Assembly: GCA_009783695.1 (NCBI GenBank)
Contig: WRCY01000001.1
Coordinates: 1 to 64,000 of the forward strand
Length of the DNA stretch: 64,000 nucleotides
DNA from: Oscillospiraceae bacterium
Lineage (GTDB): Bacteria > Bacillota > Clostridia > Oscillospirales > Ruminococcaceae
Reading direction: 5' to 3'
Shown here in pieces: positions 9,720 to 17,620 of this stretch. How positions within the stretch are numbered: position 1 is the first letter of the stretch; each line of letters starts with the position of its first letter. The position numbers and the translations under genes are program-made. The notes under the pieces were generated by a model. It saw only the letters and a program-made list of their open reading frames with translations. It did no database searches and was not told the origin of the DNA.

Positions 9720-11654
9720 ATGAAAAAAATTACTATATTCGTTATCTGTATAGCTTTAATATGCGGTACAATGTTCTACTTAATATCCATGCCGCGAAAT
9801 ATGTCTGATATGACCGCTTCACAGGGTGTGCTTGACCTTACCGATGAGGACTTTTCCCGCTCGCTTTTTCTTCTTAACGGTGAGTGGGAGTATCACCACG
9901 GAAAACTTTACACACCGGAAGATTTTTCAAGCAATGCGGGACTTGACGGGGACTTTATCATCGCTCCTACAGCGTGGCATCATGCAGAGTCCTCGCTTTA
10001 CGGTGTTGCCACGTTCCGATTGATTGTCAAGACGGACGAGCCGGAACTGTTAATGTTTATCCCCGAAATGATGGACGCGAGTATTATATGGATAAACAAT
10101 AGAATAGTCTTTGAAGCGGGTGTAATAGGCGAAACAAAATCTGAAACCGCAGCAAGGTCAAGGAGTGCCTTTGCGAGTTTCTCGCCCGTGAGCGGTCAAG
10201 TTGAAATCGTTATACAAGCGGCAAATTATGATATAATTGAAAGCTGGGGAACTTTCGGGATTGAAATAGGAAAATCGAATGTTCTGCTCACCGATGCAAT
10301 CAGCCGCAGGGTTTTGGTGGGAATCTTTATCGGGTTACTGCTAACTTTGTTTATATATCAAGGAACACTGTTTTTCTACCGCCGTAAAGACTTGGGAAAC
10401 CTCTTCATAGCATTGCTGTGTATTTTTGGTGCAGGGTTCTTCGCGTTAGAACGAAACGGATTCGCTTCCCTTTTTTTATCTGACGGGGTTGGCGTTGGGT
10501 TGAATCGTTTATATTATCTGTTATTGGTATTACAAACATTTACCGTAATCGGCTTTATAATCATCACATTAAAAATACCGGTAAAAAGGTTCATGCTTTC
10601 TTTTTACTGCGTGTTCTTAATAATAATGCTTTTCATCGTTTTTCTTCCTTTCAGCCTATGGAATACGCCATTTTCTTATACCGGTCTTATTCCGGCGGTA
10701 TTTGCCTATATTAGTGCTGTACGTTCAAAAAAACTCAAAGAAAACCCATTTAACATTCTGCTTGTTTCTTCGATAATTGTTTACAATGTATGGAATCATT
10801 TCTGCTGGTATGTATTAAAAGATACGTTCTATATGCAGAATGTCGCAAGCTATATGTTTTTTGTTGTTAGTCAATGTATAATTCTTTCTGTCGGTCATGT
10901 TGAAACAAAACGCAAAGAAGAGTTATCTACAGAACAAAGTGTGATTTTAGGTAACTTGAATCGGCTTAAAACTGAATTTCTGCAAGATATGAGCCATGAA
11001 ATGAAAACGCCCCTAACGCTCATCGCTACCGGAATTGACTACACAGACAGGGAAATAAAAAAAGAAAACGGAAATATCTCGAAAGTTATAACGGTTCTTG
11101 AAAAATCACGAAACGAAACACAGCGGCTTGGGCGAATGATTGAGGGTATGCTAAAATTGTCTACCATGAGTGAAATCAGCGAAAATCGCAGACGTTTAGA
11201 CTTTGCGGATTTGTTAGTAAACAGTGCAGAAACATTTAGATTGGCTTTTGAGCAGCGTAATAACAGCCTGAAAATAGAAATAATGCCGGATTTACCCGAT
11301 GTGTTTGTAGAAAAAGACAGGTTTATTCAAGTTATAGTCAACTTGCTCTCGAACGCAACAGAGCATACACAAGGCGGTTCGATTGCTCTCATTGCTGATT
11401 ATGACAGTTCTTTTATAACCGTTAAGGTAACGGATACAGGGTGTGGTATACCGCCCGAAGTTTTCCCGAATATATTCAAACGCGGAATATCGGGCAGAAA
11501 CGGGACGGGGTATGGTCTTAATCTGTGCAGAATAATCGTTGAAGCACATGGAGGAACAATCGAAATAGAAAGCGAGCCGAATATGGGTACTACTGCAGCA
11601 TTTACCGTTCCGGTTTACGGCGGACAGGAGGTCGGGCGTGATTATAAAAGATAA
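9720..11654 (+). CDS. 7TMR-DISM-like sensor histidine kinase
   Basis: The start is set at the ATG preceded by GGAGG (9720), 20 codons inside the ORF-track start. An N-terminal membrane anchor leads to an extracytoplasmic jelly-roll-like domain (LLNGEWEYHHGKLYTPEDF), then about seven hydrophobic helices (from VGIFIGLLLTLFIYQG). The kinase core has H-box MSHEMKTPLTLIATG, NLLSNATEHT, DTGCGI and GTGYGLNL. This matches family knowledge of 7TMR-DISM kinases of Firmicutes, which pair with OmpR-type regulators. The stop overlaps the next gene by 17 nt, so translation is likely coupled. The ligand is unknown. Confidence 0.87.
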   Translation: MKKITIFVICIALICGTMFYLISMPRNMSDMTASQGVLDLTDEDFSRSLFLLNGEWEYHHGKLYTPEDFSSNAGLDGDFIIAPTAWHHAESSLYGVATFRLIVKTDEPELLMFIPEMMDASIIWINNRIVFEAGVIGETKSETAARSRSAFASFSPVSGQVEIVIQAANYDIIESWGTFGIEIGKSNVLLTDAISRRVLVGIFIGLLLTLFIYQGTLFFYRRKDLGNLFIALLCIFGAGFFALERNGFASLFLSDGVGVGLNRLYYLLLVLQTFTVIGFIIITLKIPVKRFMLSFYCVFLIIMLFIVFLPFSLWNTPFSYTGLIPAVFAYISAVRSKKLKENPFNILLVSSIIVYNVWNHFCWYVLKDTFYMQNVASYMFFVVSQCIILSVGHVETKRKEELSTEQSVILGNLNRLKTEFLQDMSHEMKTPLTLIATGIDYTDREIKKENGNISKVITVLEKSRNETQRLGRMIEGMLKLSTMSEISENRRRLDFADLLVNSAETFRLAFEQRNNSLKIEIMPDLPDVFVEKDRFIQVIVNLLSNATEHTQGGSIALIADYDSSFITVKVTDTGCGIPPEVFPNIFKRGISGRNGTGYGLNLCRIIVEAHGGTIEIESEPNMGTTAAFTVPVYGGQEVGRDYKR

Positions 11655-12312
11655 GTTGATTCTTTTAGTAGAGGACAACGAAGATGTTCAAGAACTTAAC
11701 AAAAGTATGTTGGAAGATGAGGGGTTTGTTGTTAATACGGCTATGACACTTAGCGAAGCAAAAATATCCATTCAACAAAGAAAACCCGATTTAATAGTGC
11801 TTGATATTGGGTTGCCCGATGGTAACGGACTTGAATTTTTACGAAAATTCCGTAAACTCTCAAAAATCCCTGTGTTGCTCTTAACGGGTTACAGCGAGGA
11901 CACGGACGTTATTAAAGGTTACGAAAACGGTTGTAACGATTATTTACCCAAACCCTATACTTTTGGTGTTCTGCTTGCACGGCTAAAAAGCCTGTTGCAA
12001 AGTGCGGAGCAAATACCGGAACGCATTGCCCACGGCTCGCTATACCTTGACGTACAGAGCGGACGTGCCTTTGTTAATGGTAACGATTTATTGCTTGCAC
12101 AAAAGGAATTTTTTCTGCTGTTATATTTTATACAGAATGAGGACGTAATAATGACCGCAGAACATCTTTATAAAAAGGTTTGGGGACAGCCGATGAACAA
12201 GAATAACCAAGCAATTAAAAAGACGATTTCCCGTTTACGGAACAGTCTTGAAGATTCGGGGTACACCATTGTAGTTACACGGGGCAAAGGGTATGTGTTT
12301 GAAAGAGTATAA
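11638..12312 (+). CDS. OmpR-family response regulator
   Basis: This 224-residue regulator has a receiver domain (LLVEDNEDVQ, phospho-Asp in IVLDIGLPDGNG, Lys in LPKPY) and a C-terminal winged helix (SRLRNSLEDSGYTIVVTRGKGYVF). It starts at GTG inside the kinase gene, with AGGAGG seven nt upstream. It is the predicted DNA-binding output of the overlapping 7TM kinase. Its targets are not visible. Confidence 0.93.
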   Translation: MIIKDKLILLVEDNEDVQELNKSMLEDEGFVVNTAMTLSEAKISIQQRKPDLIVLDIGLPDGNGLEFLRKFRKLSKIPVLLLTGYSEDTDVIKGYENGCNDYLPKPYTFGVLLARLKSLLQSAEQIPERIAHGSLYLDVQSGRAFVNGNDLLLAQKEFFLLLYFIQNEDVIMTAEHLYKKVWGQPMNKNNQAIKKTISRLRNSLEDSGYTIVVTRGKGYVFERV

Positions 12313-12401
12313 AGTAATAAATGCGAAAGAGCCGTTTACGGAATTTTCGTGTTTTTTCGTTTATTTAATGTTATAATTTGTATTATAATCGTTTAAATTG
12401 A

Positions 12402-12518
12402 AAACTGCGTGGCATCAATAAAACGTGGTATAAAGCAGAGAAAGATAATGGAGTTACTAAACGTAAACTTCTCAACGGTGGTATTGATTTTGCGAAATCA
12501 CTAATACCTACTTCTTAA
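12402..12518 (+). pseudogene. Short open remnant upstream of truncated tepA
   Basis: An open stretch reading KLRGINKTWYKAEKDNG...FAKSLIPTS ends at TAA (12516-12518). It is in the same frame as tepA but lacks a start codon and does not resemble a TepA N-terminus. It looks like the C-terminal tail of an unrelated protein left at a recombination junction. No family recognised. The rest of 12313-12401 is A+T-rich with TATAAT-like boxes but no gene. Confidence 0.35.
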
Positions 12519-13169
12519 TCACTAAAGGGCAGTCTCTCAAATCTACTGTCCACAATTACCACCTGCGGGCAGGTTGAGGGGCATTTTATTCTGCCGCCTC
12601 AAAACAAAACAACGAAATACGAACACGTAATCCCCGCTCTTGTCGCCATTGAGCAGGACCGGAGCATCGACGGGCTTTTAATCATTTTAAACACCGTTGG
12701 CGGCGACGTTGAGGCGGGGCTCGCAATCGCGGAGCTGCTTTCTTCCATGAGCAAGCCCACGGTTTCAATCGTTGTTGGCGGCGGCCACTCAATCGGCGTA
12801 CCGCTCGCCGTCAGCGCGCGTAAAAGCTTCATTGTACCGAGCGCCACGATGACCATTCACCCTGTCCGTATGAACGGGCTTATGCTCGGCGTGCCGCAGA
12901 CGCTGTCCTATTTTGACCGTATGCAGGAGCGGATTATTAATTTCGTCGCCCGCAACAGCAATATAAAACCCGACCGCTTCAAGGAGCTAATGATGAAAAA
13001 GGACGAGCTTGTCATGGACGTGGGCGCGGTGCTCGACGGCGAGGCGGCGGTCAGCGAGGGTATTATCGACAGCATCGGCGGACTTTCAGAAGCTGTCAGC
13101 TGTTTAAATTCACTTGTTGAGGAATCAAAGGGAGGAAACAACGATGCTCATTCACACAATCATCAGTGA
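12519..13169 (+). pseudogene. tepA: TepA/ClpP-like serine protease, 5'-truncated
   Basis: The ORF track begins at an internal ATG (12747), but the same frame upstream encodes conserved TepA sequence ([23 protein letters not shown], then [18 protein letters not shown]). The frame opens only after a TAA at 12516, with no ATG, GTG or TTG before the conserved block. The active-site region is intact: Ser in [13 protein letters not shown] and His in TIHPVRMNG. The usual variable N-terminal 40-60 residues are missing, so the gene appears cut by a rearrangement, or it uses a non-standard start such as CTG 12546 or ATT 12555. In Bacillus TepA is a ClpP-like protease linked to protein export and spore development. 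The downstream ylzJ-like gene overlaps its 3' end. Confidence 0.7.
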
Positions 13170-13314
13170 GATGGATATATTTTATACACCACCTCAGTTT
13201 GAACAACAAAAAAGTAATGGCATTGCCACTAACATCGCTCCCTATGTGACGAATCCCGCAGAGTTTTTAAAACCCCGTGAAAACCCGTACTACCAAAAAA
13301 ATAACGCGGTATAA
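13144..13314 (+). CDS. YlzJ-like small protein
   Basis: 56 residues starting [19 protein letters not shown] at the ATG with GGGAGG upstream (10 codons inside the ORF-track start). It resembles the YlzJ-like family, whose members follow tepA in many Firmicutes, and the pairing is kept here. It overlaps the tepA 3' end by 26 nt. The stop codon lies inside a terminator hairpin. Function unknown. Confidence 0.65.
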   Translation: MLIHTIISEMDIFYTPPQFEQQKSNGIATNIAPYVTNPAEFLKPRENPYYQKNNAV

Positions 13315-13327
13315 ACCGCGTTATTTA
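13300..13327 (+). terminator. Rho-independent terminator after tepA-ylzJ
   Basis: AATAACGCGGT-ATAA-ACCGCGTTATT followed by TAATTTATT. The stem includes the end of the ylzJ-like gene. Confidence 0.75.
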
Positions 13328-13371
13328 ATTTATTAATACATATTATTCTTATAATGTGCATTAAACAGTTA

Positions 13372-13776
13372 TCACTTGCGTATCCAAATAACTATGTTTG
13401 ACCATTTGCTATATCTTGTAGAATTGAAATTTCGTATTGTACGAACTGTTACTTCTGCATTTTCTGTAATCAATTGAGAATTACTCAAATCCATAGATGT
13501 TAAATCTATGGATAAGATTTCATCTACTCTTTTTGCTCCATCAACAATTGTCGTAAATGTTTCATCACCAATAATTACACGTACTTCATACGACCGAATA
13601 AAACGTCCTGCTCTAATATCACCTGTACCTGTGGTGTTCCATGAAACTGTATTATTTTCAATAGAAATAATAGGGGTTGTATGTCTTGTTCGCTCAATAT
13701 AAATAATTAATGCAGATATAAAAATTATTGCTGTTATTATAACGCTTATTACAATTTTAATTTTTTTCTTATGCAT
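13372..13776 (-). CDS. Membrane-anchored hypothetical protein, Fn3-like fold possible
   Basis: The ATG at 13776 follows GAGG; the ORF track's TTG start is two codons upstream. It has a basic N-terminus (HKKKIKIV), one transmembrane segment (ISVIITAIIFISALIIYI) and about 100 predicted extracytoplasmic residues in alternating strands ending RYSKWSNIVIW, reminiscent of a fibronectin type III end. No family is recognised with certainty. It is noticeably A+T-rich next to its right-hand neighbours. Confidence 0.6.
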   Translation of the reverse strand: MHKKKIKIVISVIITAIIFISALIIYIERTRHTTPIISIENNTVSWNTTGTGDIRAGRFIRSYEVRVIIGDETFTTIVDGAKRVDEILSIDLTSMDLSNSQLITENAEVTVRTIRNFNSTRYSKWSNIVIWIRK

Positions 13777-13808
13777 TTTCAACCTCGCATTTTATAAATT
13801 AAACACAC

Positions 13809-14366
13809 CTACTTCTTCTTCATATACATGATATTATCCATCGTCCACTTCTCATAAAACCCTACCCAGTATCCCAGCCTGCAGATAAGCGGCGTAAGTG
13901 CAAAGATACTCATGAACACAAACGGTGCCCAAATCGGGTTCGATAAATCCCCAAGCAGCAGCGATATCGCCATAACAGTTGCAAAAATAATCCTCACGAA
14001 ACTGAAATAGCTCCCGCTTATAACCGTGCCGTCGTCGCCGCTGTTTACGCTGAACACAAATAAAAGCGCGCACATCAATACAAAAAAACCACCCACAATC
14101 GAGCCTATAACGAACCACTTTCCGCCCTGCTGCGTGTCAATCGTTTTTCTGTTGAAAAGCTTGCGGTCGAGCTCGCCGTCCTTGTGCCCGGCATTGAACA
14201 GCATCATCAGATAGAGCGAAACCGAGCAGAACAGCGCAATGCCTTTAAACGCGGTGCCTGCGCCGAACGAGAGCAGCGAAAACGTAACAATCAGCGCCAT
14301 TACATTACCTCCCGCCGCGTATCCGAATGTTTCAAGCAGCAATCTTAAAAATGATTTTCTTTGCAT
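13809..14366 (-). CDS. Polytopic membrane protein of unknown function
   Basis: The start is taken at 14366 (MQRKSFLRLL) with AAAGGG upstream, 15 codons inside the ORF track. About five hydrophobic segments are visible: GGNVMALIVTFSLLSFGAG, IALFCSVSLYLMMLF, WFVIGSIVGGFFVLMCALLFVF, FVRIIFATVMAISLLL, FVFMSIFALTPLI. A cytoplasmic loop is rich in charged residues (GHKDGELDRKLFNRK). No enzyme motif. It follows the divergent repeat/small-ORF region and precedes the anchored protein on the same strand. Confidence 0.65.
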   Translation of the reverse strand: MQRKSFLRLLLETFGYAAGGNVMALIVTFSLLSFGAGTAFKGIALFCSVSLYLMMLFNAGHKDGELDRKLFNRKTIDTQQGGKWFVIGSIVGGFFVLMCALLFVFSVNSGDDGTVISGSYFSFVRIIFATVMAISLLLGDLSNPIWAPFVFMSIFALTPLICRLGYWVGFYEKWTMDNIMYMKKK

Positions 14367-14423
14367 ATATTTGCCCTTTCGGTTGATAATAATCTTAATA
14401 ATATTTTTCAAGGTAAATAATAA

Positions 14424-14498
14424 GGCTTAAAGCAACTGAATCCGTGAAACATCGTTTTCATCATTTGCTTGTAAGGAAAGGACTTAGTAGAAATAATT
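14424..14498 (+). repeat. Family-1 repeat R1 (leader of 59-aa ORF)
   Basis: Left-most family-1 copy: CAACTGAATCCGTGAAAC-ATC-GTTTTCATC, then GTAAGGAAAGGACTTAGTAGAA and an ATG. Confidence 0.75.
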
Positions 14499-14678
14499 AT
14501 GAACGGAAAAAAATATCTGCACGGCAACAATACACGCATGAAACCTGATAAAAGCATTACCCCGCGCTTCACGAACTATGTCGTGAACAACTATACAACG
14601 AGAGACGGCACGGTTTATTACCACCTGCCCGACGATGCCGAAGTCGCTAAAAAAGAAGTTGACGATAATAAACTTTAA
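14499..14678 (+). CDS. 59-residue hypothetical protein (not in ORF track)
   Basis: ATG at 14499 through TAA at 14678 gives MNGKKYLHGNNTRMKPDKS...NYTTRDGTVYYHLPDDAEV, a soluble charged protein. The start follows a family-1 repeat carrying AAAGGA at the usual distance, which supports translation. It runs 4 nt into the convergent gene's end. No family recognised. Confidence 0.55.
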   Translation: MNGKKYLHGNNTRMKPDKSITPRFTNYVVNNYTTRDGTVYYHLPDDAEVAKKEVDDNKL

Positions 14679-15427
14679 CCGTTTATCACCGCATTATTTA
14701 CTATATTGCCGAGCACCTCAAGCGAGCGTTCATGCGCTCGCTGTTGTCTTTCGTTTTCAAGGTTCAGCGCGAGCAGCGCGATGTAAAAATCATCGGGGCA
14801 GAAATCGCCTATGCCGGAGAGCCGCGACAATTCGCTGCCTGCGAGTTTATAAAACACATCTTCTTTCACGTTCGCGTTGCCCGGGAAAAGCTCGCTTAAA
14901 TTAACAAATATTGCGTCCAATTCACGGTTTGAATCGCCTACTATGCGGTCGAAAGCCTCGCGGTTTCCGATGATTAACCGCGTCACGCCCGTCCTTATCT
15001 GCGTGAAAAGCTTGGTCTGCGTCGCCATGAAAGCGTTATTGTCGAACACGTTGTAAAGGTCGATGACAAGCCCCTCCGCATGAACGTACTTGTTTTCGTC
15101 AAAGTTAGGCGTAAACGCCGCGACAGCCTCGCTTATATCTTTATCGAAGCTGTACATAACAGCGCTCGTGATTTCATTCGAAGCAATCATCAAAAACTCA
15201 ATGTCGGGCTTTTTTCTCGAAAGCAAATCAACGGCAAAAAAGCCTGTTAACAAACCGAAAAACAGTACCATTAAAACATGAATCTTATAATGGTACCAAA
15301 AGTTTTCGGCTTTCTTTTTACCGTGAAGTTCGACTGCTTCAGTTTCTTCTTTTTTTATTACCTCGCTGTCTTCAATAAGCCCCTGCTTCAATTTTAACAG
15401 CTCGCGTTTATCATGATTCGTTGACAT
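14675..15427 (-). CDS. Single-pass membrane protein, conserved hypothetical
   Basis: The start is set at 15427 (MSTNHDKRELLK), where CAGGAG precedes the ATG. A cytoplasmic basic/acidic N-terminus of about 60 residues is followed by one TM (YKIHVLMVLFFGLLTGFFAVDLL) and a C-terminal domain of about 170 residues without known motifs. The layout (short cytosolic tail, TM, outer domain) recurs in Clostridia proteins of unknown role. It lies directly downstream of lysS with a family-2 repeat between them. Confidence 0.6.
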   Translation of the reverse strand: MSTNHDKRELLKLKQGLIEDSEVIKKEETEAVELHGKKKAENFWYHYKIHVLMVLFFGLLTGFFAVDLLSRKKPDIEFLMIASNEITSAVMYSFDKDISEAVAAFTPNFDENKYVHAEGLVIDLYNVFDNNAFMATQTKLFTQIRTGVTRLIIGNREAFDRIVGDSNRELDAIFVNLSELFPGNANVKEDVFYKLAGSELSRLSGIGDFCPDDFYIALLALNLENERQQRAHERSLEVLGNIVNNAVING

Positions 15428-15436
15428 AAGTTTCTC

Positions 15437-15490
15437 CTGAATTGTCAATTATCAATTGTTAATTATGGATTGTCAATTGTCAATTATCCG
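15437..15490 (-). repeat. Family-2 A+T-rich repeat after lysS stop
   Basis: Iterated AATTGTCAATT / AATTGTTAATTATGGATTGTCAATTGTCAATTATC, beginning at the lysS stop codon and ending at the RBS of the next gene. Confidence 0.7.
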
Positions 15491-16912
15491 TTACGGCTTC
15501 ATCGTCGGGAACAAAAGTACGTCGCGGATTGACGCGCTGTCCGTGAGAAGCATCACAAGCCTGTCAAGCCCGAGCCCGAGCCCTCCCGTCGGAGGCAAGC
15601 CGTACTCCAGCGCAGTCAGAAAATCTTCGTCCAGCTCAGCTTTTAAGCCTTGTTTCCTCTTCTCCTCAACCTGCTTCGCAAAGCGTTCGCGCTGGTCAAT
15701 AGGGTCGTTGAGCTCGCTGAACGCGTTACCGAACTCCCACGCATTAATAAAATATTCAAAACGCTCCGTAAACATTGGGTCGTCTTTTTTCCGCTTGGCA
15801 AGCGGCGAATTCTCCACGGGATAATCATAAATAATAGTCGGCTGAATGAGCTTCGGCTCGACGTGCTCTTCAAACAAATCAATCAGCTCGTTGCCGCTTA
15901 CGCCGGTTTTGCCCGTGTATTTCTCGACTGCCCCGCGCATTGTCATACGCGTCCACGGCTTGCCGAGTTCGATTGCCGTACCCTTAAACATAATTGTATC
16001 GCTGCCGCAAATCGTAAGGCATAAATGCCTGTAAAGCGCCTCGACCAAATCCATAACCGCGAAGTAATCCACATACGCCCAGTACAGCTCAATCGACGTG
16101 AATTCGGGGTTGTGCGTGGAGTCCATGCCCTCGTTTCGGAAGATTCTGCCGACTTCATAAATCTTGTCAAAGCCGCCCACAATCAGCTTTTTAAGGTACA
16201 GCTCTGTTTCTATTCTAAGATACATTTCAATATCAAGCGTGTTGTGATGCGTGATGAAAGGCCGCGCCGCCGCGCCGAGCGACACGGTGTGAAGTACGGG
16301 CGTGTCAACTTCAAGGAACCCTAAATTATCAAGGTAACTGCGGATTTCGCGCAGAATCAGCGAGCGTTTGACAAACGTATCCTTTACCTCCGGATTCGCG
16401 ATTAAATCGAGGTAACGCTTCCTGTAACGTTCCTCCTTATCCCGCAGTCCGTGCCACTTTTCTGGCAGCGGCAGCAGCGATTTTGTAAGCAGCGTGATTT
16501 CTTTGGCATGAACGGAAATTTCACCGCGCCTTGTCTTGAAAACAAAACCGCGGACACCGACTATATCGCCTAAATCCCACTTCTTAAATTGCGCGAAGTT
16601 TTCCTCGCCGATGTCGTCGGTTTTCACATAAACCTGCATGCGTCCGCTTGCGTCGCGCACGTCGATAAAATTCGCCTTGCCCATATCGCGCCAGCTCATT
16701 ATCCGCCCGGCAATACACACGTCCTTGTTCTCATACTCATCGAATTTATCTGCGATTTCAACATTTTTATGCGTTACCGCATACTTTGTTATCTCATAAG
16801 GATTCTGCCCCGCGCTTTTTAGTTCCGCAAGCTTTTCAAGCCTTATCCGGTTTTGCTCGCCAAGCTCTGCAAGCATCTCCTCATTGGTTAAAACTATTTC
16901 GTTTTCCTGCAT
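15491..16912 (-). CDS. lysS: Lysyl-tRNA synthetase (class II)
   Basis: 473 residues from the ATG at 16912 (MQENEIVLTNEEML), with GGAAGGAA upstream. An N-terminal OB-fold anticodon domain (VCIAGRIMSWRDMGKANFIDVRD) leads to the class II core: YRKRYLDLI (motif 1 region), RNEGMDSTHNPEFTSIELYWAY (motif 2) and GLGLGLDRLVMLLTDSASIRDVLLFP (motif 3). It charges tRNA-Lys. greA lies just upstream on the same strand, a common Firmicute pairing. No T-box leader was seen. Confidence 0.97.
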   Translation of the reverse strand: MQENEIVLTNEEMLAELGEQNRIRLEKLAELKSAGQNPYEITKYAVTHKNVEIADKFDEYENKDVCIAGRIMSWRDMGKANFIDVRDASGRMQVYVKTDDIGEENFAQFKKWDLGDIVGVRGFVFKTRRGEISVHAKEITLLTKSLLPLPEKWHGLRDKEERYRKRYLDLIANPEVKDTFVKRSLILREIRSYLDNLGFLEVDTPVLHTVSLGAAARPFITHHNTLDIEMYLRIETELYLKKLIVGGFDKIYEVGRIFRNEGMDSTHNPEFTSIELYWAYVDYFAVMDLVEALYRHLCLTICGSDTIMFKGTAIELGKPWTRMTMRGAVEKYTGKTGVSGNELIDLFEEHVEPKLIQPTIIYDYPVENSPLAKRKKDDPMFTERFEYFINAWEFGNAFSELNDPIDQRERFAKQVEEKRKQGLKAELDEDFLTALEYGLPPTGGLGLGLDRLVMLLTDSASIRDVLLFPTMKP

Positions 16913-17001
16913 TTTATATATTCCTTCCAAGAATCAATTCGCATTAAAAACTCATCTGCCCAGACGGCAGACAGTACTTTCAATGTGCATTGGTATGCTG
17001 A

Positions 17002-17475
17002 TTATTTAGATATTTCTAAAATTTTATAGGAAACTGTGCCCGCGGGCGCTTCCGCGTTAATCACATCGCCGACCTTATGCCCGATGCACGCCCTGCCAAT
17101 CGGTGATTCATCGGAGATTTTGCCCGCTTTCATATCAACTTCCTTCGAGCCCACGATATAAAGGTTCATCTCTTTTTTTGTCGCCGTGTTTTCTATTTTT
17201 ATTTTGTTGCCGATTTGCACTTCCTCTGTCGTAAGGCTCTCGGCGTCGAGGATTTCCACGTTCATAAGCGTGGCTTCGATTTCGGCTATGCGCGCCTCGA
17301 CAATCCCCTGCTCGTTCTTCGCCTCGTCGTATTCCGAGTTTTCGGCGAGGTCGCCGAAAGAAAGCGCGGTTTTTATTTTTTCGGCAATATCGCGCCGCTT
17401 CACGGTCTTCAGCTGCTCGAGCTCCGCCTCCAGTTTGTTAAGTCCCTCTTGCGTTAAAATTGTCTGCTTTGCCAT
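17002..17475 (-). CDS. greA: Transcription elongation factor GreA
   Basis: 157 residues: an N-terminal coiled coil (LTQEGLNKLEAELEQLKTVKRRDIAEKIKTAL) with the acidic tip GDLAENSEYDEAKNEQ, and a C-terminal FKBP-like domain (SPIGRACIGHKVGDVINAEAPAG). It stimulates cleavage of backtracked transcripts by RNA polymerase. GGAGG precedes the ATG. It is upstream of lysS. Confidence 0.97.
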   Translation of the reverse strand: MAKQTILTQEGLNKLEAELEQLKTVKRRDIAEKIKTALSFGDLAENSEYDEAKNEQGIVEARIAEIEATLMNVEILDAESLTTEEVQIGNKIKIENTATKKEMNLYIVGSKEVDMKAGKISDESPIGRACIGHKVGDVINAEAPAGTVSYKILEISK

Positions 17476-17496
17476 GTTAATCTCCTCCGTTATGAT

Positions 17497-17620
17497 AATT
17501 AATAATTAACAATTAATAATGAACAATTATGGAGTTCGCTTCGCGAACGGTTCTTAAATCCGCCGCCATAGGCGGCACAACAATTGTTCATTGTTCACTG
17601 TTCATTGTTCACTGTTCCCT
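17497..17620. repeat. Family-2 MITE-like element with inverted arms and GC hairpins
   Basis: Arms TAATAATGAACAATT and AATTGTTCATTGTTCA are inverted relative to each other. The core holds two hairpins, GTTCGCTTCGCGAAC and GCCGCCATAGGCGGC. The right arm runs into the 3' end of the S41-protease gene. Confidence 0.7.

Noticed and set aside
16913-17001. T-box leader before lysS or metG
   Set aside because: No T-box core sequence or specifier structure seen; the gaps are short.
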